Origin: Streptomyces sp. CB03234
GTDB lineage: Bacteria; Actinomycetota; Actinomycetes; Streptomycetales; Streptomycetaceae
NCBI RefSeq assembly: GCF_001905885.1
Contig: NZ_LIYH01000001.1
Span: 1,118,169 to 1,182,168, forward strand
Reading direction: 5' to 3'
DNA: 64,000 bases
Below, piece by piece: positions 9,903-18,789 of this stretch (position 1 is the first letter of the stretch; each line of letters begins with the position of its first letter). Below the pieces are notes generated by a model. The model was not told where the DNA came from. It did not search any database and was given only the letters and a program-made list of their open reading frames with translations. Both the position numbers and the translations under genes were made by a program.

Positions 9903-12900
9903 GTGTCGAAGCCGCCGTTCACGCACCTTCACGTGCACACCCAGTACTCGCTCCTGGACGGTGCCGCGCGGCTCAAGGACATGTTCAACGCCTGCAACGA
10001 GATGGGCATGACGCACATCGCGATGTCGGACCACGGCAACCTGCACGGGGCGTACGACTTCTTCCACTCGGCGCAGAAGGCGGGGGTCACGCCGATCATC
10101 GGCATCGAGGCGTACGTCGCCCCCGAGTCGCGCCGCAACAAGCGCAAGATCCAGTGGGGCCAGCCGCACCAGAAGCGGGACGACGTCTCCGGTTCCGGTG
10201 GTTACACCCACAAGACGATCTGGGCGGCGAACGCGACCGGCCTGCACAACCTGTTCCGGCTCTCCTCCGACGCGTACAAGGAGGGCTGGCTGCAGAAGTG
10301 GCCGCGTATGGACAAGGAGACCATCGCGAAGTGGTCGGAGGGGCTGATCGCCTCCACCGGCTGCCCCTCGGGCGAGCTCCAGACCCGGCTGCGCCTCGGC
10401 CAGTTCGACGAGGCCCTGAAGTCGGCCTCCGAGTACCAGGACATCTTCGGCAAGGACCGGTACTTCCTGGAGCTGATGGACCACGGCATCGAGATCGAGC
10501 GCCGGGTCCGCGACGGGCTGCTGGAGATCGGCAAGAAGCTCGGCATCCCGCCCCTGGTCACCAACGACTCGCACTACACGTACGCGCACGAGGCGACCGC
10601 CCACGACGCGCTGCTGTGCATCCAGACCGGCAAGAACCTCTCCGACCCCGACCGCTTCAAGTTCGACGGCACCGGCTACTACCTGAAGTCCACCGACGAG
10701 ATGTACGCCATCGACTCCTCGGACGCCTGGCAGGAGGGCTGCGCCAACACGCTCCTGGTGGCCGAGCAGATCGACACCACCGGCATGTTCGAGAAGCGCG
10801 ACCTCATGCCGAAGTTCGACATCCCCGAGGGGCACACCGAGGTCAGCTGGTTCAAGGAGGAAGTCCAGCGCGGCATGCACCGCCGCTTCCCCGACGGCAT
10901 CCCCGAGGACCGCCAGCAGCAGGTCGAGTACGAGATGGACGTCATCATCCAGATGGGGTTCCCGGGGTACTTCCTCGTCGTCGCCGACTTCATCATGTGG
11001 GCCAAGAACCAGGGCATCGCGGTGGGCCCCGGCCGAGGCTCCGCGGCCGGCTCGATCGTGGCGTACGCGCTGGGCATCACCGACCTCGACCCCATCCCGC
11101 ACGGCCTGATCTTCGAGCGCTTCCTCAACCCCGAGCGCGTCTCTATGCCCGATGTCGACATCGACTTCGACGAGCGCAGGCGCGTCGAGGTGATCAGGTA
11201 CGTGACCGAGAAGTACGGCGAGGACAAGGTCGCCATGATCGGCACGTACGGCACGATCAAGGCCAAGAACGCGATCAAGGACTCCGCGCGCGTGCTGGGC
11301 TACCCGTACGCGATGGGCGACCGCATCACCAAGGCCATGCCCGCCGACGTCCTCGGCAAGGGCATCCCGCTCTCCGGCATCACCGACCCCTCCCACCCCC
11401 GCTACTCGGAGGCGGGCGAGGTCCGGGCGATGTACGAGAACGAGCCGGATGTGAAGAAGGTCATCGACACCGCGCGCGGCGTGGAGGGCCTGGTCCGGCA
11501 GATGGGCGTGCACGCCGCCGGCGTGATCATGTCCAGCGAGCCGATCGTCGACCACGTCCCCGTCTGGGTGAGGCACACCGACGGCGTCACCATCACGCAG
11601 TGGGACTACCCGAGCTGCGAGTCGCTCGGCCTGCTGAAGATGGACTTCCTCGGCCTGCGCAACCTCACGATCATGGACGACGCCGTCAAGATGGTGAAGG
11701 CCAACAAGGGGATCGACATCGATCTCCTGAGCCTGCCCCTCGACGACCCGACGACCTTCGAGCTGCTCCAGCGCGGCGACACCCTCGGCGTCTTCCAGTT
11801 CGACGGCGGCCCCATGCGGTCCCTGCTGCGGCTGATGAAGCCCGACAACTTCGAGGACATCTCCGCCGTCTCGGCCCTCTACCGGCCGGGCCCGATGGGC
11901 ATGAACTCGCACACCAACTACGCGCTGCGCAAGAACGGCCAGCAGGAGATCACCCCGATCCACCCCGAGCTGGAGGAGCCGCTCAAGGAGGTCCTCGGCG
12001 TCACCCACGGCCTGATCGTCTACCAGGAGCAGGTCCAGAAGGCCGCCCAGATCATCGCCGGGTACTCGCTCGGCGAGGCCGACATCCTCCGCCGCGTGAT
12101 GGGCAAGAAGAAGCCCGAGGAGCTGGCGAAGAACTTCACCATCTTCCAGGCCGGCGCCAAGAAGAACGGCTACAGCGACGAGGCGATCCAGGCCCTGTGG
12201 GACGTGCTGGTCCCCTTCGCCGGATACGCCTTCAACAAGGCGCACTCCGCCGCGTACGGACTGGTCTCCTACTGGACGGCGTACCTCAAGGCCAACCACC
12301 CCGCCGAGTACATGGCGGCGCTGCTCACCTCGGTCAAGGACGACAAGGACAAGTCGGCCGTCTACCTGAACGAGTGCCGCCGCATGGGCATCAAGGTGCT
12401 CCCGCCCAACGTCAACGAGTCCGAGTCGAACTTCGCCGCCCAGGGTGACGACGTCATCCTCTTCGGCCTCTCCGCCGTGCGGAACGTCGGTACGAACGTC
12501 GTCGAGTCGATCATCCGGTGCCGCAAGGCGAAGGGGAAGTACACCTCCTTCCCCGACTTCCTCGACAAGGTCGAGGCGGTCGTCTGCAACAAGCGCACCA
12601 TCGAGTCGCTCATCAAGGCCGGTGCCTTCGACGAGATGGGCCACACCCGCAAGGGCCTGGTCGCCCACCACGAGCCGATGATCGACAACGTGGTCGCGGT
12701 CAAGCGCAAGGAGGCCGAGGGACAGTTCGACCTCTTCGGCGGCATGGGTGAGGAGACCAGCGACGAGCCGGGCTTCGGACTGGACGTCGAGTTCTCCGAC
12801 GTCGAGTGGGAGAAGTCCTACCTCCTCGCGCAGGAGCGCGAAATGCTCGGCCTGTACGTCTCCGACCACCCGCTCTTCGGTATCGAGCACGTCCTGTCCG

Positions 12901-13442
12901 ACAAGACCGACGCGGCGATCTCCCAGCTCACGGGCGGGGAGCACGCGGACGGCGCGGTCGTCACCATCGGCGGCATCATCTCGGGCCTCCAGCGCAAGAT
13001 GACCAAGCAGGGCAACGCGTGGGCCATCGCCACCGTCGAGGACCTCGCCGGCTCCATCGAGTGCATGTTCTTCCCCGCGACGTACCAACTGGTGTCCACC
13101 CAGCTCGTCGAGGACACCGTGGTCTTCGTCAAGGGCCGCCTCGACAAGCGCGAGGACGTGCCGCGGCTGGTCGCCATGGAGCTGATGGTCCCCGACCTGT
13201 CGTCGGCCGGCACCAACGCGCCCGTCGTCGTCACCATCCCCACGGTCAAGGTGACCCCGCCGATGATCAGCCGCCTCGGCGAGATCCTCAGCCACCACAA
13301 GGGCAACACCGAGGTACGGATCAAGCTCCAGGGGCCGCGGAAGACCACCGTGCTCCGGCTCGACCGGCACCGCGTCCAGCCCGACCCGGCGCTCTTCGGC
13401 GACCTGAAGGTGTTGCTCGGCCCGTCCTGCCTGGCCGGCTGA
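9903..13442 (+). CDS. dnaE: DNA polymerase III subunit alpha (replicative)
   Basis: A 1,179-residue replicative polymerase of the DnaE1 type. The N-terminal PHP domain starts at residue 5 (FTHLHVHTQYSLLDGA). The palm has the catalytic Asp pair in MPDVDIDFDERRR (Asp417 and Asp419). FNKAHSAAYGLVSYWTAYLK marks the conserved distal polymerase segment, followed by the helix-hairpin-helix region, an OB fold (ADGAVVTIGGIISGLQRKMT) and a C-terminal clamp-binding area. GTG at 9903 has GGAGG eight bases upstream and gives the family's usual length. It is transcribed alone and ends at a strong stem-loop. Confidence 0.98.
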   Translation: MSKPPFTHLHVHTQYSLLDGAARLKDMFNACNEMGMTHIAMSDHGNLHGAYDFFHSAQKAGVTPIIGIEAYVAPESRRNKRKIQWGQPHQKRDDVSGSGGYTHKTIWAANATGLHNLFRLSSDAYKEGWLQKWPRMDKETIAKWSEGLIASTGCPSGELQTRLRLGQFDEALKSASEYQDIFGKDRYFLELMDHGIEIERRVRDGLLEIGKKLGIPPLVTNDSHYTYAHEATAHDALLCIQTGKNLSDPDRFKFDGTGYYLKSTDEMYAIDSSDAWQEGCANTLLVAEQIDTTGMFEKRDLMPKFDIPEGHTEVSWFKEEVQRGMHRRFPDGIPEDRQQQVEYEMDVIIQMGFPGYFLVVADFIMWAKNQGIAVGPGRGSAAGSIVAYALGITDLDPIPHGLIFERFLNPERVSMPDVDIDFDERRRVEVIRYVTEKYGEDKVAMIGTYGTIKAKNAIKDSARVLGYPYAMGDRITKAMPADVLGKGIPLSGITDPSHPRYSEAGEVRAMYENEPDVKKVIDTARGVEGLVRQMGVHAAGVIMSSEPIVDHVPVWVRHTDGVTITQWDYPSCESLGLLKMDFLGLRNLTIMDDAVKMVKANKGIDIDLLSLPLDDPTTFELLQRGDTLGVFQFDGGPMRSLLRLMKPDNFEDISAVSALYRPGPMGMNSHTNYALRKNGQQEITPIHPELEEPLKEVLGVTHGLIVYQEQVQKAAQIIAGYSLGEADILRRVMGKKKPEELAKNFTIFQAGAKKNGYSDEAIQALWDVLVPFAGYAFNKAHSAAYGLVSYWTAYLKANHPAEYMAALLTSVKDDKDKSAVYLNECRRMGIKVLPPNVNESESNFAAQGDDVILFGLSAVRNVGTNVVESIIRCRKAKGKYTSFPDFLDKVEAVVCNKRTIESLIKAGAFDEMGHTRKGLVAHHEPMIDNVVAVKRKEAEGQFDLFGGMGEETSDEPGFGLDVEFSDVEWEKSYLLAQEREMLGLYVSDHPLFGIEHVLSDKTDAAISQLTGGEHADGAVVTIGGIISGLQRKMTKQGNAWAIATVEDLAGSIECMFFPATYQLVSTQLVEDTVVFVKGRLDKREDVPRLVAMELMVPDLSSAGTNAPVVVTIPTVKVTPPMISRLGEILSHHKGNTEVRIKLQGPRKTTVLRLDRHRVQPDPALFGDLKVLLGPSCLAG

Positions 13443-13467
13443 CGCCTGCTGACTCCTTCACGCAGGC

Positions 13468-13505
13468 GGAAGGGGCGCGCCCGTCGTCACGGGTGCGCCC
13501 CTTCC
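13468..13505 (+). terminator. dnaE terminator stem-loop
   Basis: A 16-bp stem (13468-13483 with 13490-13505, one G-U pair) and a six-base loop begin 26 bp after the dnaE stop. It lies between convergent genes and may serve both strands. Confidence 0.85.
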
Positions 13506-13531
13506 GGCATACGCGGGGCCGGGCAGTGGCG

Positions 13532-13705
13532 TCAGTTGTGGCCGAACCGCTTCTGCCGCCCCTTGCCGGCGACATCGGCCGGCGTCACCTGGGAGATCCG
13601 GTGCTCCGCCTGCGCCTCCATCGAGGAGTGCTTCGCCTGCTCCGCGCCGCGCTCCGCCGACGACGCCTTCTGCTGACTTCGGTCCGACTTCTTGTTCTTG
13701 GCCAT
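13532..13705 (-). CDS. Small hydrophilic protein, conserved in streptomycetes
   Basis: A 57-residue, highly charged protein rich in Lys, Gln, Ala and Ser (MAKNKKSDRSQQKASSAERG at the start). It has no hydrophobic stretch and looks disordered or helical. ATG at 13705 has GGAGG upstream; in-frame extension to 13774 lacks a site. Small basic proteins of this type recur in Streptomyces genomes, but I know of no assigned function. It converges on dnaE with the shared terminator between. Confidence 0.65.
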   Translation of the reverse strand: MAKNKKSDRSQQKASSAERGAEQAKHSSMEAQAEHRISQVTPADVAGKGRQKRFGHN

Positions 13706-13937
13706 GGTGATGCCTCCGTGGGGTGTAGGGGCCAGGGCCGCTGCCAGACTCACATACGTACACAACACGCGCATTTTGGATCATTGCGGACGGTAGTCGG
13801 CCGTCCTCGCGCGGGGCTGAGGGGATCCGCCACGCCGATGATCCAGTTCCGGCCGTTAACCCTCCGGCAGTCGGGCAGACTCGAAGGAAACCCGAAGCAA
13901 CTTCCGATCCCGAGGTTCCCGAAAGAGGGTGGAACAC

Positions 13938-15302
13938 GTGGACCGCTGCGTCGTTCTGGTGGACGCCGGCTACCTGCTGGGAGCCGCCGCCAGCCTTCTC
14001 GCCGGAGAACCGGCCCGCTCCCGGATCACCGTCGACCACACCGCCCTCATCCAAGGCCTCCGCGAACGCGCCGAGGCCGACACCCAGCAGCCGCTGCTGC
14101 GCATCTACTGGTTCGACGGCGCCCCCGACCGCGTACCCCAGCCGGAACACCGCCGGCTGCGCGTCATGCCGCGTGTCACCGTCCGGCTGGGCGCCCTGAC
14201 CCGCAGCGACGGGCGCTGGGCCCAGAAGGGCGTCGACGCGGCCATGCACGCCGAACTCACCGAACTCGCCCGCAACCGGGCCTGCTCCGACATCGTGCTG
14301 GTCACCGGCGACGGTGACCTGCTGCCCGGTCTGATGTCCGCCAAGGAACACGGCGTCGCCGTCCACCTGTGGGCCGTCCAGGCCGCCGACGGCGACTACA
14401 ACCAGTCCGAGGACCTGGTCGCCGAGGCCGACGAACGCCGCGTGCTCGACCGCGAGTGGATCACCCGGGCCGTACGGGCCAAGGAGCTGACCGGGACCTG
14501 CTCGCCGCCCCCCGCCCCGCGCCCCGAGATCGCCGCGATCCTCTCCGCCCCGCTGCCCGAGTCCGCCCTCGCCGCCTCGGCCGAGCGCGCCGCCGAAGCC
14601 GCCGCCGCGGCGGCCTCCGTCAATGGGACGCCGTCCGTCACCGGCACACAGTCCGTCAATGGCACGCCGGTCAATGGCACCTCCGTCCATGGCACGTCCG
14701 TCCACGGCGCGCCCCGCGAGGGCGGCGGGGCCGGCACCGACGGCACCGACGGCACCTGTGCGCCCGGCTCGGCCGGCGGCAGCAAGGGCGGCGTCCCCAC
14801 CCCCAAGGACCTGGCCGCCCTGCGCGCCCCCGGCCACCAGCCCGCCGCCGGCCCGGCAGCCGCCGCCCAGCCCGCGAACGCCACCCTCCGCTGGTCCTCC
14901 GACCGCGGCTGGATCGACCGCCCCGGCGCCACGGTCGGCGAACCGCCAGAGACCGCCTCGCTGCCCACGCTCGCCCAGCTCACCAGCGCCGAGCAGCGCT
15001 GGGCCGACCGGGAGGAGGACATCACCACGGTCGGCGGCGACCCCTTCGAGGTCGGCCAGGTCTTCGCCCGGCGCTGGATGGAACGGCTCCCCGACCCCGC
15101 CCACGTACAGAAGCTGTCCACCATGTACCCGCGGATCCCGCACCGCATCGACGGCGAACTGCTGCGGTACGCGGCGCGGTTCGGCCTGCTCGCCCACAAG
15201 GACGACCAGATCGACGAGCACGACCGGTACGCGATCAGGGCCGGGTTCTGGCGCGAGATCGACGTACGGGCGGCGGCCGAGCGCGCCCCCGTGGGCGAAT
15301 AG
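13938..15302 (+). CDS. NYN (PIN-like) domain putative RNase
   Basis: A 454-residue protein. Residues 1-150 form a NYN/PIN-like nuclease domain with acidic metal-binding positions in CVVLVDAGYLL, WAQKGVDAAMHAEL and SDIVLVTGDGDLLPGL. A low-complexity Ala/Pro/Gly linker (about 195-320) includes SVNGTP-type repeats. The C-terminal 110 residues form a separate folded domain (LPTLAQLTSAEQRWADRE onward, FARRWMERLPD) of the sort found attached to bacterial NYN proteins. GTG at 13938 is spaced eight bases from AGAGGG; another in-frame GTG lies nine bases upstream. Family members are predicted RNA-processing nucleases; the target is unknown. Confidence 0.85.
   Translation: MDRCVVLVDAGYLLGAAASLLAGEPARSRITVDHTALIQGLRERAEADTQQPLLRIYWFDGAPDRVPQPEHRRLRVMPRVTVRLGALTRSDGRWAQKGVDAAMHAELTELARNRACSDIVLVTGDGDLLPGLMSAKEHGVAVHLWAVQAADGDYNQSEDLVAEADERRVLDREWITRAVRAKELTGTCSPPPAPRPEIAAILSAPLPESALAASAERAAEAAAAAASVNGTPSVTGTQSVNGTPVNGTSVHGTSVHGAPREGGGAGTDGTDGTCAPGSAGGSKGGVPTPKDLAALRAPGHQPAAGPAAAAQPANATLRWSSDRGWIDRPGATVGEPPETASLPTLAQLTSAEQRWADREEDITTVGGDPFEVGQVFARRWMERLPDPAHVQKLSTMYPRIPHRIDGELLRYAARFGLLAHKDDQIDEHDRYAIRAGFWREIDVRAAAERAPVGE
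14616..14711 (+). repeat. Degenerate 12-18 bp coding repeat in NYN protein linker
   Basis: Six units encode SVNGTP, SVTGTQ, SVNGTP, VNGT, SVHGT and SVHGA (residues 227-258). Unit lengths of 18, 12 and 15 bp indicate expansion and deletion in whole codons within a disordered linker. Confidence 0.8.
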
Positions 15303-15331
15303 GGCAGGGCGACCCTTTAGGCTCATCCCTC

Positions 15332-16312
15332 GTGAGTACGGTGTGCGTGGTGCGGGAGCTGGTCAAGACGTACCCCGCCACGCGCGGCAGGCGCGGGAGG
15401 CCCGCGACGCCCGAGGTGCGCGCCACCGACGGAGTGTCCCTGGACGTGCGCGGCGGTGAGATCTTCGGCCTGCTCGGCCCCAACGGCGCCGGCAAGTCCA
15501 CCCTCGTACGCCAGCTGACCGGCCTGATGCGGCCCGACTCCGGCACCGTCGAGGTGCTCGGCCACGATCTCGTACGCCACCCCGAGCGCGCCTCGCGCCT
15601 CATCGGCTACCTCGGACAGGAATCCACCGCGCTCGACGAGCTGACCGTCGCGCTCGCCGCCGAGACCACCGGACGGCTGCGCGGCCTGGCCGCCCGCGAC
15701 GCGCGCGCCGAGCGGGACGCCGTACTGGACGAGCTGGGCCTGGCGGAGCTCGCCGGGCGTCCCCTGAAGAAACTGTCCGGCGGACAGCGGCGGCTCGCCT
15801 GTTTCGCGACCGCGCTGGTCGGGGAGCGGCCCGTACTGATCCTCGACGAGCCGACCACCGGCATGGACCCCGTCGCCCGGCGGGCCGTGTGGGCGGCGGT
15901 CGACCGGCGGCGCGCCCAGCACGGCACGACGGTGCTGCTGGTCACCCACAACGTCATCGAGGCCGAGACCGTACTGGACCGGGTCGCCGTGCTGGAACGC
16001 GGGCGGGTCATCGCCTGTGACACCCCGGCGGGGCTCAAGGAGCGCGTGGCGGGCGAGGTGCGGGTGGAGCTGGTGTGGCGCGAGCGGGCACCGCTGGACG
16101 TGCCCGAGGTGGCGGCGCTGCGCGGGTCTGCGCAGGAGTCGGGGCGTACATGGGTGCTGCGGCTCGCGCCGGACGAGGCACGGGCGGCGGTCGCGGCGGT
16201 GACGGGCGGCGCGGCGTTCGCGGCGCTCGACGACTTCACGCTGGCGACACCGAGCCTGGAGGACGTGTACCTCGCGCTGGGCGGCGAGACGAAGGGCCTG
16301 GTCAAGGCATGA
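15332..16312 (+). CDS. ABC exporter ATP-binding protein
   Basis: A 326-residue nucleotide-binding subunit of an ABC-2-type (DrrA-like) exporter. It has Walker A GPNGAGKST, signature KKLSGGQRRL, Walker B LILDEPTTGMDP and switch His in LVTHN. About 90 C-terminal residues form the DrrA-type extension. GTG at 15332 starts 29 bp after the NYN gene. The permease starts 13 bp downstream after an AGGAG site, so the two form one transporter. The cargo, which could be a lipid, drug or peptide, cannot be deduced. Confidence 0.93.
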   Translation: MSTVCVVRELVKTYPATRGRRGRPATPEVRATDGVSLDVRGGEIFGLLGPNGAGKSTLVRQLTGLMRPDSGTVEVLGHDLVRHPERASRLIGYLGQESTALDELTVALAAETTGRLRGLAARDARAERDAVLDELGLAELAGRPLKKLSGGQRRLACFATALVGERPVLILDEPTTGMDPVARRAVWAAVDRRRAQHGTTVLLVTHNVIEAETVLDRVAVLERGRVIACDTPAGLKERVAGEVRVELVWRERAPLDVPEVAALRGSAQESGRTWVLRLAPDEARAAVAAVTGGAAFAALDDFTLATPSLEDVYLALGGETKGLVKA

Positions 16313-16325
16313 ACAGGAGCATCCG

Positions 16326-17162
16326 TTGAGCATCGTTCCCGCACAGGCCGCTCTGCCGTCCGGCGCGGTCGCCGCCGCGCAGGCCGACGAGCCGGCGGCG
16401 GTCGGCGCCGCGCCGCTCGCGCCCCGGGCGCGGCTGCTGCCCGCGCTCGCCGCCGTCTACCGGGCACAGCTGTCGCGGGCCCGGGTGGCCCGTATCCCGC
16501 TGCTGTTCGTGGCGACCTTCCAGTCCGTCGGGATCATGGTCCTGATGCGGGGCGTCGTCGACGGCGGGGCGGAGGCGCGGGCGGTCGTCGCCGGCTCGTC
16601 GGTGCTGGTGGTCGCCTTCGTGGCGCTGAACCTGCTGGCGCAGTACTTCGGGCAGCTGCGGGCGAGCGGCGGGCTCGACCACTACGCCACGCTGCCGGTG
16701 CCGCCCGCCGCCGTGGTGCTGGGCGCGGCCGGCGCGTACGCCTCGTTCACGGTGCCCGGGACGGTGGTGACGGCGGTCATCGGCTCGGTCCTGTTCCAGC
16801 TGCCGCTGACCCACCTGTGGATCCTGGCCGCGGTCGTCCCGCTCGCCGGAGCCGCCCTCGCCGGGCTCGGCGCGGCGCTCGGGCTGCTCGCGCCGCGGCA
16901 GGAACTCGCCACCCTGCTGGGTCAGCTCGGCATGTCGGCCGCCTTGCTGCTGGGCGTGCTGCCGGCCGACCGGCTGCCCGAGCCCATCGGGTGGGCACGC
17001 GACCTGCTGCCGTCGACGTACGGGGTCGAGGCGCTCGCCCGGACGTTCGACGCCCGGCCCGACTGGGCGGCCGTGGGCCTGGACCTCGTGGTCTGCGGGG
17101 TGGTCGGCGTCGTCTCGCTGGCCGTGGCGACATGGGCGTACCGGCGGGCGGCGGTCCGGTGA
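16326..17162 (+). CDS. ABC-2 type exporter permease
   Basis: A 278-residue permease with about six membrane segments after a 55-residue soluble N-terminus, matching ABC-2/DrrB-like subunits (VLMRGVVDGGAEARAVVAGS, then GLLAPRQELATLLGQLG). The start is TTG at 16326, chosen because a perfect AGGAG at 16315-16319 is correctly spaced and no ATG or GTG fits. It pairs with the ATPase upstream. A DUF2567 membrane protein follows after 34 bp. Confidence 0.9.
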   Translation: MSIVPAQAALPSGAVAAAQADEPAAVGAAPLAPRARLLPALAAVYRAQLSRARVARIPLLFVATFQSVGIMVLMRGVVDGGAEARAVVAGSSVLVVAFVALNLLAQYFGQLRASGGLDHYATLPVPPAAVVLGAAGAYASFTVPGTVVTAVIGSVLFQLPLTHLWILAAVVPLAGAALAGLGAALGLLAPRQELATLLGQLGMSAALLLGVLPADRLPEPIGWARDLLPSTYGVEALARTFDARPDWAAVGLDLVVCGVVGVVSLAVATWAYRRAAVR

Positions 17163-17196
17163 GGCACCGCACCGGGACGCCTGGCACGATGGCAGG

Positions 17197-17841
17197 GTGA
17201 CCGCACCGCTGACTCCGCCGCACCGGCCGTCCCCGCAGGACGCGCACGATTCCGCATGGCCGCCGCCGTACCCGTCCGCCTCGTCCTCGTCCTCGTCTTC
17301 GTCCTCGTCGGACGCGGGCGACGCGCCGGACGTGGCCACGGAGGTACGCCAGGGTGCCGTGGTCCTGCTCGCGGTGATGCTCGCGGGGATCGCGCTGGGC
17401 CTGCTGTGGCTGTGGCTGGCGCCCCGGATCCCGCTCGTCTCGGACGGCAGGGCGGTGTTCCTCAAGCAGACGGAGGGCGAGGGCGCGGTCGGCGCCGACG
17501 GCACGTACACCCTGCTGGCCCTCGGCTTCGGCGCGCTCAGCGCGGCGGTCGTCTTCTGGTTCCACCGGCACGGCGGCATCGCGATCGTGGTGGGCCTCGC
17601 GTTGGGCGGCCTGCTGGGCTCGCTGCTCGGCTGGGGCGTCGGCACGCTGCTCGGCCCCGCGCACGACGTCGCCGAGCACGCCCGGGCGGTCGGCGCGGGC
17701 GTCACGTTCGACGCGCCGCTGGAGCTCAAGGCGCACGGGGCGGTACTGGCGTGGCCGGTGGCGGCGATGCTCGTCCACTTGGCCCTCACGGGCCTCTTCG
17801 GCCCCCGCGACCCGGAACCGGACTGGGACGCCCAGCCCTGA
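17197..17841 (+). CDS. DUF2567 family membrane protein
   Basis: A 214-residue protein with a Ser-rich, flexible N-terminus (a run of about twelve Ser from near residue 28) and four hydrophobic segments. An outside loop (RIPLVSDGRAVFLKQTEGE) is typical of DUF2567. GTG at 17197. It probably belongs to the same transcript as the ABC exporter genes; the function of the family is unknown. Confidence 0.8.
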   Translation: MTAPLTPPHRPSPQDAHDSAWPPPYPSASSSSSSSSSSDAGDAPDVATEVRQGAVVLLAVMLAGIALGLLWLWLAPRIPLVSDGRAVFLKQTEGEGAVGADGTYTLLALGFGALSAAVVFWFHRHGGIAIVVGLALGGLLGSLLGWGVGTLLGPAHDVAEHARAVGAGVTFDAPLELKAHGAVLAWPVAAMLVHLALTGLFGPRDPEPDWDAQP

Positions 17842-18044
17842 CGGCATGCCCGAACCGGCGCCCCGCCCCAGGCCTCGGGGCGCGTGGCCAGCGGCGCCGC
17901 TCCGGAGGAGACCGGTCGGACTGAACCGCCTTGCCGCTGCCTGCGCCGAGGAAGCACGGCGAAGCCGGTGGCTGGAGTACGACCCGACCCGCGACTGGCT
18001 GCCTGAACCCCCCACGAGCGGTCCCGGTCCCGGACGAGAATGAC

Positions 18045-18130
18045 CGCGTCACTCAACCACGCGGCAGTCTCTGGACGCGCAACTGGACTCGCTCACCGAG
18101 GCCGGGGTCACCCGGATCTTCTCGGAGAAG
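18045..18130 (+). pseudogene. Remnant of a serine site-specific recombinase N-terminus
   Basis: After an Arg-Val pair and a two-base slip, the plus strand encodes STTRQSLDAQLDSL followed by TEAGVTRIFSEK. This is the start of a resolvase/invertase catalytic domain, including the Ser of the RVST motif that would be the nucleophile. Homology stops after about 28 codons and no start codon or remaining domain is present. It is the only interpretable content of the gene-free stretch 17842-18222. A 65-codon open frame just before it (17846-18043, ending DPTRDWLPEPP) may be another decayed piece, but I cannot assign it. Confidence 0.7.
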
Positions 18131-18222
18131 CGTGTCCGGGCCGCGGCACCGGGCAGACATGGGCGGTCCCTTCCGACGGCGTTCCCGCGGTCGTGGCCGA
18201 GGACGGGACCGCCGTCGAGGGG

Positions 18223-18771
18223 TTACGCGCGGCCGACCGGCGCCAGCACCGCGTCCGTCAGAGCCGCGAGATCCGACGGGGCCAGCTCGACCTCCAGGCC
18301 CCGGCGCCCCGCCGAGACGCAGATCGTGTCGTGCGTCGACGCCGACGCGTCCAGCACCGTACGCAGGCGCTTGCGCTGGCCCAGCGGGGAGATCCCGCCC
18401 CTGACGTACCCCGTCGTGCGTTCCGCCGCCGCCGGGTCGGCCATCGTCGCGCGCTTGCCGCCCACCGCCGCCGCGAGGGCCTTCAGGTCCAGCTGGCCGG
18501 CGACCGGGACGACCGCGACCGTGAGCTCGCCGTCGACGTCCGCGACGAGGGTCTTGAAGACCCGGTCGGGCGAGACCCCGAGGGCCTCGGCGGCCTCCTC
18601 GCCGTACGAGGGGGACGCGGGGTCGTGGTCGTACGCGTGCACCGTGAAGGGTGTGCCGGCGGCGGTGAGCGCCACCGTCGCCGGGGTGCCGCCCGCCCGT
18701 CGCCCGCCACCACCCTTCTTCGGATGCGCTTCGCGCGCCCCTTCTGATTGCTTCTTGGGCTTCTTCGCCAA
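18223..18771 (-). CDS. YbaK/EbsC family aminoacyl-tRNA deacylase
   Basis: A 182-residue protein of the YbaK class, which hydrolyses Cys-tRNA(Pro) or similar mischarged tRNAs. Visible motifs are HAYDHDPASPSYGEEAAEAL, VFKTLVADVDGELTVAVVPV, the Lys-containing GGKRATMADP and TTGYVRGGISPLGQRKRL. These match YbaK (TTGYxxGGISPxGxKK), including the catalytic Lys region. A Lys/Gly-rich extension of about 28 residues precedes the domain. The start is TTG at 18771 with GAGGAG upstream. It lies 18 bp after the Lon-N gene on the same strand, probably in an operon. Confidence 0.9.
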   Translation of the reverse strand: MAKKPKKQSEGAREAHPKKGGGGRRAGGTPATVALTAAGTPFTVHAYDHDPASPSYGEEAAEALGVSPDRVFKTLVADVDGELTVAVVPVAGQLDLKALAAAVGGKRATMADPAAAERTTGYVRGGISPLGQRKRLRTVLDASASTHDTICVSAGRRGLEVELAPSDLAALTDAVLAPVGRA

Positions 18772-18789
18772 CGTCTCGTGCTCCTCGCG

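Noticed and set aside
8397..13370. A 1,657-codon open frame on the minus strand opposite dnaE
   Set aside because: It is a mirror of dnaE in very G+C-rich DNA: its product is a low-complexity Val/Leu/Gly/Asp/Arg mix. Only its last 441 codons, the DUF2252 gene beginning at 9722, resemble a real protein.
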